A DNA stretch of 64,000 nt, from the NCBI GenBank assembly GCA_025267735.1, contig CM046297.1:13142515-13206514 (forward strand), given 5' to 3'. Of this stretch, positions 23,728 through 34,804 are shown in pieces. Both the position numbers and the translations under genes were made by a program. Position 1 is the first letter of the stretch. Every line of letters begins with the position of its first letter. A model generated the notes under the pieces. It was not told the origin of the DNA. It did no database searches and saw nothing but the letters and a program-made list of their open reading frames with translations. The stretch is from Mactra quadrangularis (lineage: Eukaryota > Mollusca > Bivalvia > Venerida > Mactridae).

Positions 23728-23802
<75 letters not shown>
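23728..23802 (+). repeat. (TCTG)n microsatellite, about 19 units
   Basis: An uninterrupted tetranucleotide run follows AATAAA at the 3' end of the inner LINE, as expected for the short-repeat tail of CR1/L2-like elements, perhaps later expanded. Confidence 0.9.
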
Positions 23803-23803
<1 letters not shown>

Positions 23804-24100
23804 CCTTTCTTGAAGATGGGGCATACTGTTGCTTGTCTCCAGTCTTGCGGGACCACACCTTGCTGCAGAGATGCCGAGTATATTAGTGTCAGGACTGGTG
23901 CTAGTTCTTCTGCGTGATCTTTCAGGAAACGTGTTGGAATATTGTCAGGTCCTGATGCTTTGTGGATATCAAGGTCAAGCAGGAGTTTCTTCACACCATT
24001 TGTTTGAACAGAGATACCTGGCATGTTGGGACTTGGAGTACCAGTCATAGGTGGTATATGTGAAGTGTTATATGTATGTGTTCATAATAGATCAGAATAT
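23803..24100 (-). mobile_element. Outer LINE, 5' part (start of reverse transcriptase region)
   Basis: The minus-strand frame reads DIHKASGPDNIPTRFLK and continues to DWRQATVCPIFKKG at 23803. There it is cut by the inner LINE and resumes at 22095 with DKSNPANYRP. KASGPD-IP and PIFKKG...NYRPISLTS are canonical LINE RT region 0-1 motifs. The 5' end is truncated near 24100. Confidence 0.8.
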
Positions 24101-24109
24101 ATACTGATC

Positions 24110-24240
24110 AGATTGTAAACTTTGATAAGCCAATACATCAAGTCTCTTTGACTGGTCATTTAGCCTTGTGCACTCCACGCCTGAAAAAAACGCAACTCAA
24201 GAGCACTAGAGTGTAAACTTTAGTGTGAACTCGATTGTAC
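24110..24240 (+). repeat. Dispersed repeat G (copy 2)
   Basis: It matches 14651-14781 in orientation and order (GATTGTAAACTTTGATAAGCC; GTGTAAACTTTAGTGTGAACTC). It lies between the outer LINE and the CNPPD1 promoter. Confidence 0.6.
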
Positions 24241-24326
24241 ACGCGAAATTATCGTCTTTTCGCAAGAACCTCTACCGGGCCTCTTTTTATAGAAAATGAG
24301 CAAGGGAGGTAACTATGTAAAATAAA

Positions 24327-24334
24327 CCGGAAGT
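24327..24334 (+). promoter_or_regulatory. ETS-type motif upstream of CNPPD1
   Basis: CCGGAAGT lies about 95 bp upstream of the CNPPD1 start codon, in a region with no TATA box. Such motifs are frequent at TATA-less housekeeping promoters. The transcription start itself is not determined. Confidence 0.4.
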
Positions 24335-24428
24335 TGCTACTCGCTCCATTTCCTTGTTTATCTGAAATCCAGAAATATTGGTTAATTTAATGGAATAGAA
24401 ACATATTTTACGTAAATTAAAGACGAAA

Positions 24429-24491
24429 ATGTATCTTTCAGAAAACCATTTTCATGGTGGAGGTTTATATACAACCAGAAAACATGAAGAG
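24429..24491 (+). CDS. CNPPD1: CNPPD1 exon 1 (residues 1-21)
   Basis: The exon runs from ATG after GACGAAA to the donor GTATAT. It encodes MYLSENHFHGGGLYTTRKHE plus Glu. This N-terminus is not conserved, but the phase-0 join to the conserved second exon supports it. Confidence 0.75.
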
Positions 24492-27400
24492 GTATATATT
24501 ATGTTAGAATTTGTTATTTACTTCATTACCATGGACATGGCATGATTTGGGCGTAAAATTGACTCACTCACTGACTTGGTCATTTCTTTAAACTATTGCA
24601 CATAGATTTCTTTCAAATTGTTTTATATGTAGTGCTATTGATTCAATATATAGCATGACTTTTGATTGTTAGAATTTTAAGGTTAGCTGACTGCAGTGTT
24701 ATGTTTCCTTGGGTTGACATAGTAAAGCATTCGTAATTGTCCTAGAAGCCATTTTAATAAAGGCAGTGACTAGAGCCTAGAGTACAGTACCATTTACTCT
24801 AGCCTTGGAGTCTATAGTTGCACAAGTGCAGTAACTCTGCACTAAGTTTCACAAGTGCAGTAACTCCAGACAACCCTTGGTAGGTAAGGCTATTGTTACG
24901 GAAGTCCAATAACATGCGTATGTTTCAACATTATAAACATCAGAAAACTTGTTAATATTTATTTTACTCAAAATAAACAAATATTTACCAACCAGACTTA
25001 TCTTACTGTTATACACATACCATTTTAGATATTTGCAATACTCCACCGACTTTATAAAGAGCACAATTTTCCTTACTTACTAAAATCAGGGTATGAATAA
25101 AAAACAGCATATTAAGTTGTTAAAAACTGTGTGTGTATACTTTATCTTAATTTTGTAGACTGGATCACTTAGATTTGGTCCACAAAACATTCTTTTCATC
25201 TAGTTAAAACTTTCATTTTGCTGAACCAAATCTCCAGTGCTAATCAAAGTTTGTTTATAAGACTTTAACTGATGTTGATTCTAGTTTATACTTACAAAGT
25301 AATTCCAAATAATTATTCTAAAATGTAGATTTTGCTGATAATTTTTCAATAATTATTCTCAATTTAATAAAACATTGAAAGACTTTCCAAGTACAATGTT
25401 AATTTCATCTTTCACACAACAAAGGCCTGAACTGGTGGGAATAAGTCCTTCTTCATTGAAATCAATGTTAGAACCGATTGATAGTAACTTATAATAATGA
25501 TCTGCTTGATTGGTCAAGAATTTAGCTAAAACAACTAAAACTAAATAATTAAATTCATAGACTAATCTTTCAACACTTCCACTGCAGTTGTCTAACTTAT
25601 AAAAACATAACCCTGTAACAATTTCTATAATCCTCATTTTAGCTGACTTATCATAATTCTTGTAAATTTTGATCTCCTCATATTTGGTATACATTCAAGA
25701 AACAATCTATTTAACATAGCATATTCACAATGCTTACCAATACCTTCCCATCTAAATTGCAGAATTTTGGTTGTTAAGAACTGTGGTAAAAAGATAAATT
25801 CTCATGTTTTATTTCTGCTCGGTACTTTGATTTCCAGTCTTTGCCTAAACCCACTAGCCCAAAGCTAGGAGCGCATGAAAACTGATTCAGGCGAGTGAAA
25901 ATAACTTATTTTATATAGTTGGGCTAGTTGACAAATTTGCCCTTGACTAAATAGCATGATAAATTGGTCTAGTGCATCATAAAATTTAAGGCAATGATTG
26001 GAATTTTTAGCTTGCTTATTACAGTGTTTTGTTTGTTTTATTTTAGGATCATGACGAGTTGAATGAAAGATTAAGAAAAACATTATATTATGGTAAACTT
26101 CCTGGTACAGACAGACCTTCTCTTCCTGTTACAGGTAAACTGTCTTTTAGAATAGACTATATCCAGAATTCAAATATTTGGGTTTTCCCCTCCGATACAA
26201 ACTTTCACTGTTACAATGAAAGCATGTGTACAAAGAACAAAATGATTTAATCCATAATTCGTGCTATTTAGCAATAATGTGTAACTAACTTTGTTTGTAC
26301 CGCCTGGGCACGGTGGGAAAACCCATAAATTTGAATTCTGGACGATTAGGTCTATTAGTTTCATACTTTTTCAAGTTTTTGCCTCATTTAACAGGGGCCT
26401 ATTATGTTAACTTTCCAAGTAATGAACAACCAAGAATCAACTTTACTTGCCTGCACCAAATGTTTACTTGTCCAAAAATGACACTTTCAATAATATTTTA
26501 AGGGTTATAGATGTAGATATACTCTTATTGCCAAATTGGGACTACTTGCTTGGAAAACATGTGGGCGGAATCTAAAGTTAAACTGTTGTTGACAATTGTT
26601 GATGAAAATTAATGTTCTGAACTGGAACCGAACTCAAGATATTAAGAAGACACAACGACATTGCCATAGGATTAGCTTGAAGGCGAGGGAGTACAAGTGC
26701 TGCAGTGTACCTCTATAACAAAGACTATAAATGTTTTGTTTTCAGATTTAATGGTTGATTTCTATAATGAAGCTGCTCCTAAAAAACTTGGCAAGTTAGA
26801 TACATTTCTAGCCTCATCTACATCAAGATCAGCCTGTGTATCACCATCAGCCACTGTTGTAGGAATGATGTATGTTAAGAAACTAAAATCTAGACGACCT
26901 GACTATCTCACACAAGTTTCTTCTTCAGAACTTTTCTTGATTTCTATGGTAACGTAAACAAGCATGTTTTTGTTTTATATTTGTATAATTTTTTTTGATG
27001 TTACTTTGTTAAAAAGAATTAAAGTGCAGTTTGAAGTCAGTTTCCATATTAATGTTAAGCCAACTTATATTTCGTATGATAACCCCTGATCATTGAAATC
27101 ACCTTCAGGGTGGTTATGCCTTACAGGACCCATTTACACCTGGGTGGGATGGAACAACTGTATGTAAATTACTTGCTCTCAGAAATTAACAGTGCCCCTA
27201 ACTGCCGGTCCAACCCCTGGACCAATTCTATAACATCATAGTTGTAATTACTGTATCACCTCTACAGTTTATAAAAATAATTGTTCTGTTGTGTAGTGAT
27301 AAGTGCGATCCAGTTAATATTTTCAATGTAACAACAAATTTGTAACCAAGTCAAATATTTCTTCATTCATGATATAATTCATTTTGCACTTATTTTGTAT

Positions 27401-30250
27401 AGATGATGGCTTCCAAGTTTTTATATGATGAAGGTGTTGATGATGAAGTGTTTAATGATGAATGGGCTAACTCTGCTGATATGGAAACTGAAGATGTTAA
27501 TCAACTAGAAATGGACTTTCTTAAAGCAATCGTAAGTTTTTATTGATTATAGCATGGATGGATGTTTTCATATTGATACTGATTTCAGTATTTCAATGAT
27601 AAATTACTCTATGTACTTTATATGAACTCAGTCTATTTCAGTATTAAGAAAGTTTCAATATTAATATGAAACTCTCAACTTCCTCCCATGTTATTGCAAT
27701 TTTTAGACCATGAATTACAGTAATGTTCCCCTAATAAGTCCACCACAATTGATTTGTCTTAATAGCAGAGTTGTCTTATTAAAGAAACTTTTTTTTCTCA
27801 AATTAGGCATTTTGAATTATAATGACAAATCATAAAAAATTGCATGATTTTGCTTTATATAACCAAACTGGTCTTTATAGCAGGACTCGACTATATACAT
27901 TTTATGACAAGTGAATGTTCACTTACTATACTTTGTGGAGAAGTTACATAATACAAATGTTACATGAAATCTCATTTATAAGCTATAGGCATGTTCAGTT
28001 TTAATCCATGATTCTATTATTCTCTTACTTATATTTCAGGACTGGCATTTATTCGTAAGCAACAAGGATTTCTCAGATATGCTTCAGAAAATAGAAAAAA
28101 GGTAAATCTTGTAATTTTAACACCTAAAATTTTCTCAACCATTAGACTTATTAATATGTTTATAAAGTAAAAGTCAAAAGTATCAACTTGCCTGATCATA
28201 AGTAAATAATAAAAAATATGTATTAGGCCACAACAAGTTGATGATATGTTCTACAGATTTTTCCAGAAAAAAATGGGGCGAGCGAAGAAATTTTTTTTAA
28301 AAATCTTAATTCAGTTGCTTTATATAGCGATTTGACCAAATTTTTATGAGCGAGTGAGGAAATAAAAATATATTTTTTGTAAAAACCGTCAAAATTAAGG
28401 TGCAAGCTAATCCATAGAACATATGATCAATTTGTTGTGGCCTTAATAATAAGTAAAAAAAGTAATGTTTGTTAGCAGGAATCAATTTTTTGCTAATCCA
28501 AGACTTCATGTTTGTGGGTTAACACTTTAGCTTACCTACAACTACAGTGTGCATTATGTATACTTTTATTGTATTTTACAGGGTAGCTCTTCAACAAGGT
28601 ATAGATAGAGGCTGGTTTTCGTACACTGATTTAGATATACTGACACAAGATTTTAACTTCGACCTAAATCATCTAACCATGGAACTTTCGACAGTAAGTT
28701 ATTTTAATTTATTTATTTTTTATGTAAACATTGAAACCTGTTTGTCTGAAGTTTCAAGTTGTAATCTTTATAGGATAAATTAGAATTATTTTGTCAAGTA
28801 AGTCTTAACTCTAGTAGTACACTGTAAATAATGTACAATAAATTGTTTATACCAGATTAACACATTCATACCTTCTCAAAGGAGAGGAAGCACCTAAATG
28901 TATACCATGTGACGAGCATTTCAATGTAAAACACGTTCTCCTTGACTGTCAGGATCTTAAATACATCCGTGACAAACATTTTAAAGTTAACTCACTTAAA
29001 GCACTTTTTGAGTCTGTACCATCATATGCGATACTTAACTTTTTGAAGGAAATAAATGTATATAATAAGATTTAGAGCTTTACATCATTAATATCGTTTG
29101 AATAAATAGTGTCATTGATTGCTTTCGGCGTGATATGACCTTTTTGTGTTGGTGCGCCATAAAACCCAAACAATACAAACAAATACAATAAATTGTTATA
29201 AATTACTATATACCGTAAAAGAACATGAAATATTAGGGTGATCCCTTGGTTGGTTTTCAAGTTAAAACTCATTTGTTACGCCTTTCTTTTGAACTCAGCA
29301 AATTTATGAACAAATAAAAAACTTGAACACTCTAGTTGAAGAAACCATTTTTGTTTATAATACAGCTTTTTTATTCTAATCTGTTGTAGGTATTTTCGGC
29401 AGCATCATTAGCTTATTTGGCTGGTTTACTGACCATGGTTGGATCAACAGTACTTGGAACAATGACCTCTGTTACACTGATGAATGCTGGTACCACTTTA
29501 GCTCCAATGATCTTGAAGATTTCTCCAAGTATAAGTTTGTACCCAGCTCTCACTATGAATACATTGAACTCAATGTCAATGTTAGATATAGCAAGGTCAA
29601 AGGTCAACGACATTGATTTAAATAGAACTGATGCTGATATGGATCAACTGGAACCACTGGGTGATACTGCAGAATGGATTGAGTACAGTCAGAGTAAGGA
29701 GAAGGATAGTGACCTTGAAGGAGATGTCAAGGTCATTCATAAAGAACCAGGTGGATTGTTGAATGGATTCTTACCACATTTCCTTGCTCTGATTACATTA
29801 AAAGATACATTATTTAGTTTTGCTTATGGTGCTGGACTTTCTACAACTTCTGAAGAAATTTCTGATAGTGATGACCTTGACCTTGAGGATACAACTACTG
29901 CAACCTTTGACCTTGACCTTGAAGAATTCTGCTCTAATGGACCTTGCCTCATTGATAGTTGGAAAAATTGTTGGAATGTCACAATTGATTCTGATTGGGG
30001 AATACAAAATAATGACTTTCAGGCTAATATGAATACACATAAACCATGCTGTCCTAAATGTGCATCCAATGACGACCATCATTACAGAACACGACTTAAT
30101 TCTCTTCCGAACTCTAATATAATCCATTGTTGTTGTAGCCTTGACCATTATGATGATAGTTGGTTAAAGAGTTCACTAAATTCACGAGTTATAGATATCA
30201 ATTTAAGATTTTTGACCAAATCTGTGAACCCGATTCTTGTAACAACTTGA
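24429..30250 (+). CDS. CNPPD1: CNPPD1, cyclin Pas1/PHO80 domain-containing protein (7 exons, 505 aa)
   Basis: Coding exons are 24429-24491, 26047-26134, 26746-26948, 27403-27531, 28040-28101, 28582-28693 and 29390-30250. All have GT-AG introns and join in frame (1518 nt). Recognition rests on the N-terminal (L)RKTLYYGKLP, then RSACVSPSA...YVKKLKSRRPDYL, SSSELFLISMMMASKFLYDE, EVFNDEWA and DWHLFVS, which match the animal CNPPD1 cyclin-like fold in order (residues about 25-200). After residue 220 comes a hydrophobic stretch of about 40 residues (AYLAGLLTMVGSTVLG and beyond), a likely membrane segment, followed by a long divergent tail with Cys-rich CCPKC and HCCCSL motifs. The human protein is about 410 aa, so the tail is longer here. 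Its cellular role is poorly known; the fold suggests binding of a cyclin-dependent kinase partner, which is inference. Confidence 0.92.
26047..26134 (+). CDS. CNPPD1: CNPPD1 exon 2 (residues 22-50)
   Basis: The acceptor is TTTTAG and the donor GTAAAC. It encodes DHDELNERLRKTLYYGKLPG and following residues. The R-RK-LYYG motif is the most conserved N-terminal signature of the family. It ends in phase 1. Confidence 0.9.
26163..26341. repeat. Inverted-repeat element (copy 2 of 2)
   Basis: The 179-bp element, CCAGAATTCAAAT to ATTTGAATTCTGG, lies in CNPPD1 intron 2, only 28 bp beyond the exon 2 donor. It is the reverse-oriented relative of 183-362, sharing the core phrase GATTTAATCCATA and GTGCTATTTAGCAATAATGTG. 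Confidence 0.7.
26746..26948 (+). CDS. CNPPD1: CNPPD1 exon 3 (residues 51-118)
   Basis: The acceptor is TTTCAG and the donor GTAACG. It carries the core of the cyclin-like domain: DFYNEAAPKKLGKL, SACVSPSATVVG and RRPDYLTQVSSSELFLISM. It is the best-conserved exon of the gene. Confidence 0.95.
27403..27531 (+). CDS. CNPPD1: CNPPD1 exon 4 (residues 119-161)
   Basis: The acceptor is TATAG and the donor GTAAGT. It encodes MMASKFLYDEGVDDEVFNDE, an acidic segment and LEMDFLKAI. The SK-LYDEG...EVFNDEW string is a hallmark of PHO80-like cyclins of this family. Confidence 0.95.
28040..28101 (+). CDS. CNPPD1: CNPPD1 exon 5 (residues 162-181)
   Basis: A 62-bp exon with acceptor TTTCAG and donor GTAAAT. 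It encodes DWHLFVSNKDFSDMLQKIEK, including the conserved DWHL motif. It ends in phase 2. Confidence 0.9.
28226..28442. mobile_element. PIF/Harbinger-like MITE, family A (copy 2)
   Basis: The 217-bp element in CNPPD1 intron 5 has termini GGCCACAACAAGTTGATG and GATCAATTTGTTGTGGCC and TTA on both sides (28223-28225 and 28443-28445). It is highly similar to the copy at 6742-6963. Confidence 0.8.
28582..28693 (+). CDS. CNPPD1: CNPPD1 exon 6 (residues 182-219)
   Basis: The acceptor is TTACAG and the donor GTAAGT. It encodes VALQQGIDRGWFSYTDLDIL and following residues up to MELST. The RGW-(S/T)YTDL motif is conserved in the family. It joins phase 0 to the last exon. Confidence 0.9.
28851..29195 (+). 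mobile_element. Nimb/I-clade LINE C-terminal fragment and 3' tail
   Basis: The frame from 28851 reads TRLTHSYLLKGEEAPKCIPC, then HFNVKHVLLDC, and ends INFLKEI-like (ILNFLKEINVYNKI) at the stop 29073-29075. The TRLTHS and C-x2-C...H-x4-C pattern is the post-RNase H tail of I/Nimb LINEs. The 3'UTR ends GCGCCATAAAACCCAAACAA. It lies in CNPPD1 intron 6 in the sense direction. Confidence 0.8.
29390..30250 (+). CDS. CNPPD1: CNPPD1 exon 7 (residues 220-505)
   Basis: The acceptor is TTGTAG and the terminal stop TGA is at 30248-30250. It begins VFSAASLAYLAGLLTMVGST, which is hydrophobic. It then carries an acidic region (DSDDLDLEDTTTATFDLDLE), CNVTIDSDWG-like sequence and the Cys-rich CCPKC...HCCCSLDHYDDSW end. 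The tail is low in conservation; the open frame of 287 codons and its acceptor support it. Confidence 0.9.
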   Translation, partial: VFSAASLAYLAGLLTMVGSTVLGTMTSVTLMNAGTTLAPMILKISPSISLYPALTMNTLNSMSMLDIARSKVNDIDLNRTDADMDQLEPLGDTAEWIEYSQSKEKDSDLEGDVKVIHKEPGGLLNGFLPHFLALITLKDTLFSFAYGAGLSTTSEEISDSDDLDLEDTTTATFDLDLEEFCSNGPCLIDSWKNCWNVTIDSDWGIQNNDFQANMNTHKPCCPKCASNDDHHYRTRLNSLPNSNIIHCCCSLDHYDDSWLKSSLNSRVIDINLRFLTKSVNPILVTT

Positions 30251-30369
30251 TAAATGCTCTTTCATCGTATTACAATTTGAACTCTTACTGCAAGACTGTT
30301 GTATCACAATTTTAACAATTTTTAGGGAAAGAAAATCAGAAATCTTAATTTTATAAATTACAAGTGACT

Positions 30370-30375
30370 AATAAA
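30370..30375 (+). terminator. Candidate CNPPD1 polyadenylation signal
   Basis: AATAAA lies 120 bp after the CNPPD1 stop codon. Later signals are possible in this AT-rich sequence. Confidence 0.4.
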
Positions 30376-31667
30376 AGTTCAATGTTTGTATGGACTGTGA
30401 AACATAAATTAGTGTAGGTAAAGTATTTTATCTTTTGTCGTAGATGTTCAAAGTGATTTTTATTGATCAGAGATCTCTGCCTCTAGTCTCTATGAAAATG
30501 GAATAAGCACACATGTATAAACAACAGTCTTGCATTAATGATTCATGCTATTACTTTAACTTACACTTCTAAATTCTTACTTACTTCCAGATATAACAAG
30601 CTAGTTTGTTATTTATTATAATCTGTAAACAAATCGGAAAAAAGTCTCACAAAAATTACAATATATTTGTATTGGTTACTTTAACCCTAAGAAAAGGCCT
30701 ACTATCATCTTTCTTATAATTATACATATATGTTGAACAAATACCAATATAATTTATGTTTATTAATTAATGTATGTTTAAAGAAGCACATTATACAACC
30801 TGTTTGCTACTTGTACGTATTTGTTTTTTACTAAAGATATATTGACATAACTCATCTATATTATATTATTATATATTTATTATAACTTTTATTATGATTT
30901 ATTATTAAATTTACTGAAAAATAATAATCATTTTTTAGACACATTTTTGGATATACATGTATCATGTACAAGCATTAGTTTGATTATTAGTTCTGGGTTT
31001 GTTCACTTTAAGTTTAGTAGCTGACTTTTTTATCCCATGGTGTATACTTATTTCTTTATTTAGGGTAACAACAACAAAAAATAGGTAAACAAAAGTTCAA
31101 TTTTCCCGATTCTCTTATTGCATAAAATATTTACTACTTTTCTTCTGCGAAAAATCCTAATTGATCCAATTTGTAAGCTCAAAACCCTCAGCACAAGACT
31201 GTTTTTTTTTCATTTAAAAAAAAGCATCTAGCGTTTTAGAAAAGGTTGTTGTCATAATATGGTCCATAAAAAGTGATTACATGAAATAGTCACTGTGTGG
31301 CTGTTGAAATCAATATAATTCAATTCTACAAATAATTGGTGCTAATAAAAGTTAGGATGTTTAAAATTTATATTTTAAGAAAAATATATCAAGTACTTTC
31401 ACAGTACTCACATAATATTATCAATGAAGGAACAAAACTTTATGAAACATTTCTTTATTGTTGATAAATCATGCCAATATGTGAAATTTAAATATTTTGG
31501 TAATACAAAGAAAGATCAAATAAAACTAACCAATTTCATTTTTGTGTGGTTTTTTTTGTTTCCTATTATGAAACAAGAGTCTTGGTTAATCCAGCCTCTC
31601 TGTTCAGGGGCATGACACCTTATTTTAGAATGGTGTATCTGTCAAGAAGTATCTCCTAGACAAAAAA
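30376..31667. other. AT-rich intergenic, nothing recognised
   Basis: No exon with splice signals, RNA gene or bounded repeat is recognised. Part may be an extended CNPPD1 3'UTR. Confidence 0.4.
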
Positions 31668-31885
31668 GAGCAGGCATGGCCTAGGGGTTACCATGTTGGA
31701 CTGGTAATCATTGGATAGCTAGCTCCGCGTTGGTTCAAATCCCATCTAACACCTACCCTGTTGTTTCCTTGAACCAGAAACTTAATCCTACTAGCTCAGT
31801 ATTGGGGGACCAGGAAGCAGACTCAAAAGCGATAAGTACTTGTTTCACAATTGAGCAAAAAATAAATAATTACATCATACCTAGA
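31668..31885 (+). mobile_element. tRNA-derived SINE
   Basis: The head has an A-box-like TGGCCTAGGGGTTA (31678-31691) and a B-box GGTTCAAATCCC (31732-31743) at tRNA spacing. The body follows with CTTGAACCAGAAACTTAATCC and a 'CTAGCTCAGTATTGGGG' segment, resembling the conserved body of invertebrate tRNA SINEs. The 3' boundary is approximate. Confidence 0.6.
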
Positions 31886-32201
31886 CAATTTTGTGTCACA
31901 ACTGTGATACAAATAATGACCAGCATGATAGTCCTACAATGAGCAATTAACCTGAGCTTGAACTACCTTATTAGGATAATAAAACACTTCACTTCCATTA
32001 AATCATGAGTTTCAGTTTGCATGTATACATTTATAACATGTTTAGAACAACCTATGTGACTAGTGCAATTATGTCAACATTTGTTAATGGGAAACACATA
32101 AGATCGCAATATTGTGGCACAGGCTTAAAGTATATATTCGTATGAAAACAAAATTAATTGTTCAGATTGAGTATCTTGCCAAAAGCTTCATATTAAGTAC
32201 A

Positions 32202-32265
32202 ATTTGTTTGTTTGATTTGTGTTTTTGTTGGCTTTAACACGGTGGCAACTTATTGTATAGGTCAC
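32202..32265 (-). mobile_element. I/Nimb-type LINE 3' tail fragment
   Basis: On the minus strand GTTGCCACCGTGTTAAAGCC followed by AACAAAAACACAAAT is the same kind of LINE tail as at 9180-9266. No coding part is attached. Confidence 0.5.
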
Positions 32266-32966
32266 AAAACTAGACAATAAATACAGATATTCTTGCATTT
32301 AGGTCAAGCTCAGGTTGATATTGTCGGATCATACATGTAGGTGTGTATCCAATCTCATTTAGATCAGAACAGCTTATACTCAACTACATGTCTGCTACAT
32401 TGTACAAGAGATCCAATGATTTTTGTTTATGTCGTATTAATTTGTACTTTCATTCATTTACTGTGATGTCAGTCAATAAATCCTTATATGGGTTGACATC
32501 TGAGAAGGCAGAATGTAAATGTGTTATCCTATCATATTGAGCCTTTTTTACCTGCACAAAGTACACCTGATTTTTTTCCAGCCATGATGGGGTGCACTGG
32601 CCCATTCAAATTCTTGCAGCAGGAAAGGGGACATCTTATTTGACATCTTTTGATGGGGATGTGTGCAAAATAATAGTACTATGTAATTATTTAGAGCTAC
32701 TTTTCTCAAGTTAAATAAATCCAGCTGAAAGCATTTTAGTACTTCGGCAGTCATTTAAAAGAATGTTGAAATGCTTTGTTGTCTATAACTGGGAAAAAAT
32801 ATCAGAAATCAACTAGAATTTATCCTGCCACTTGCCAATAGAGAGTTGCGATAACAAGCCAAAAACTAACTCACTGTCAATTATAAGCCATTGTTCACCC
32901 ATCACTAGACTGAGTATGGGTAAGCAAGTACTGGTAAGGAATAAGCTGATAATGGATGACTGCATT

Positions 32967-33044
32967 TCGAGGGTTGCCCGCAAGACTGTAGTAAATGCAT
33001 TGCATTAAAGAGCGAGTAACTACTGACTAGTGGGCATCCCTTGA
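32967..33044. repeat. 78-bp foldback element, family D (copy 2)
   Basis: The left arm and core are almost identical to 16706-16783 (TCGAGGGTTGCCCGCAAGAC; ATGCATTGCATTAAAGAGCG). The right arm has diverged (GTGGGCATCCCTTGA). Total length is the same. Confidence 0.7.
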
Positions 33045-34062
33045 TTTGTTCAGGAGAAAAAATCAACAATTCTATACATAGAATATAAACCCAGAGTTTA
33101 TTATCCAGTTAAAATAGTACATGATATCAACCAATACAAGTCAAAAGTAAAAAAAACATGAAAATCAAGGGAGATAATACATGTACAGAAACATCTGGAT
33201 TATCTGTTCCTGGTAATGAGGTTCTATAGCTTTTGGAAATAACTTGATTGTTCCCATCAACTACAGGTAATCAAGATTTCAGTATAAGTGTGTTGATTAA
33301 GGCATCTCTTGGTATAATGTTTACATTAGAGATGTCAGGATCACAAAAAACTGAAATTGGTTGTTAGCTTGAAATTAATTAGAATTGGATTATCTCCAGC
33401 CATTTAAGACAATCAAAACAGACCTTGTTAATTTATTTCATAGTATGGTGACTTGTTTAAACCAATGATTTAATCAAGACAGTACATGTATATTCATATT
33501 TGTGTCATGTTAAAGACATGAAATTTTGGTAAGAAAAAACAATGAAGAACTAACACTAGCATGAATGCAATCTTTTATGAAGAAATCTTAGTCATTTATG
33601 ATGATTTAATATGATATCAAAGAATATGAAATAAAAGGCTATGAAGTAAAAATAGTAAAATGATAGAGGTCTCAGTCATTAGCTTCAATCATTCAACACA
33701 ATCATGCTATAACCAATTAAACATTGGCTATTGTCCATTAAAACACAAACAATATATACGTTATGTACGTAATTTAGTTCTAACAATGTACTGGTATATG
33801 AAAAATAATTAAGGAATCATGCTTAACTCCAAGTTTTCAGAAACTCTCCTCTATAATGCCATACTGTTAATTAAATGGCACAACATTAGTATTAGGTGCT
33901 ACCAACTAACTGCTGAACTAAAGCCAGCTATTCTTCCAGCATAGGTCAGAATTGGAAATTTATATTCACTTAAAAATCAAGAGAACATAACAATGTGTAA
34001 CACAAAGATAATGTGTAAATTCTTCCATTCATGTCTACTGAGTAAAAACACTAACAAAACAT

Positions 34063-34193
34063 ATGGGTGAAAGTTCAAAATTTTCAAAATCCTGAGTTTC
34101 TTAGTATGTAGGCAACTTTTATGTAGGAGAAGAACCCTTTCCTATGTGCCAAAATTCTGCAATTCAGGACGAACTCTGAAAACTTTCACCCAT
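34063..34193. repeat. Small foldback repeat
   Basis: ATGGGTGAAAGTT at the left is mirrored by AACTTTCACCCAT at the right, about 130 bp apart, with further partial pairing inside. Unassigned. Confidence 0.5.
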
Positions 34194-34399
34194 GAAAACA
34201 ATACTTAACAAATTAACAATATATTTTAAACATGAAATATGATTAAAACATCTAACAATGTAAATTTGGAATCAATAGCACACAAACTTTAGTATAATAG
34301 ATCACAGACTCTCAAATTTAGAATAAACAGTCTCTATAAAAATGATAAATATAATAAACACACCAGTTCAAACTATCAACAGTGAAAACAATACTCTCA

Positions 34400-34548
34400 T
34401 ATAGTCTATTTATTCTCAACTGTCAAAATTTGAAAAAATTCACAGTGATTGAATGCACATATTCACAATAACATGAGTGTTAGACAAAGAATACAAAGTC
34501 ACTGTGAAATTATTCATGTTTTGACAGTTGAGAAAAAACAAACAGTAT
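34400..34548. repeat. Foldback element, family E (copy 2)
   Basis: TATTCTCAACTGTCAAAA is mirrored by TTTTGACAGTTGAGAA about 110 bp downstream. ACAGTGATTGAATGCA is partly mirrored inside. It is a shorter relative of 18402-18660. Confidence 0.65.
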
Positions 34549-34804
34549 GAAACAAGTTCAGAAGTATTTTCCAAGTCAAGGGTATGCTAATAGCAATTTA
34601 GTGCAGTGAAATGGCATTTAAAAAATAGTTGTAAACAGTTTTTGATAATTTTGGACTATACATAAGGTTGTAAAATAAGGCAGTGGTTTATAGGAGGACA
34701 TCGGAGAGGGTACAAATCACATCAATAAAGGAAAGGGGAGACAAATCAACAATGTAAAATAAAATAAAATAATACATAAATATATACAACATTTAAATCA
34801 AGTA

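Noticed and set aside
23680..23886. ORFs with CLSV or QTDR repeats on both strands
   Set aside because: They are translations of the (TCTG)n microsatellite tail of the inner LINE.
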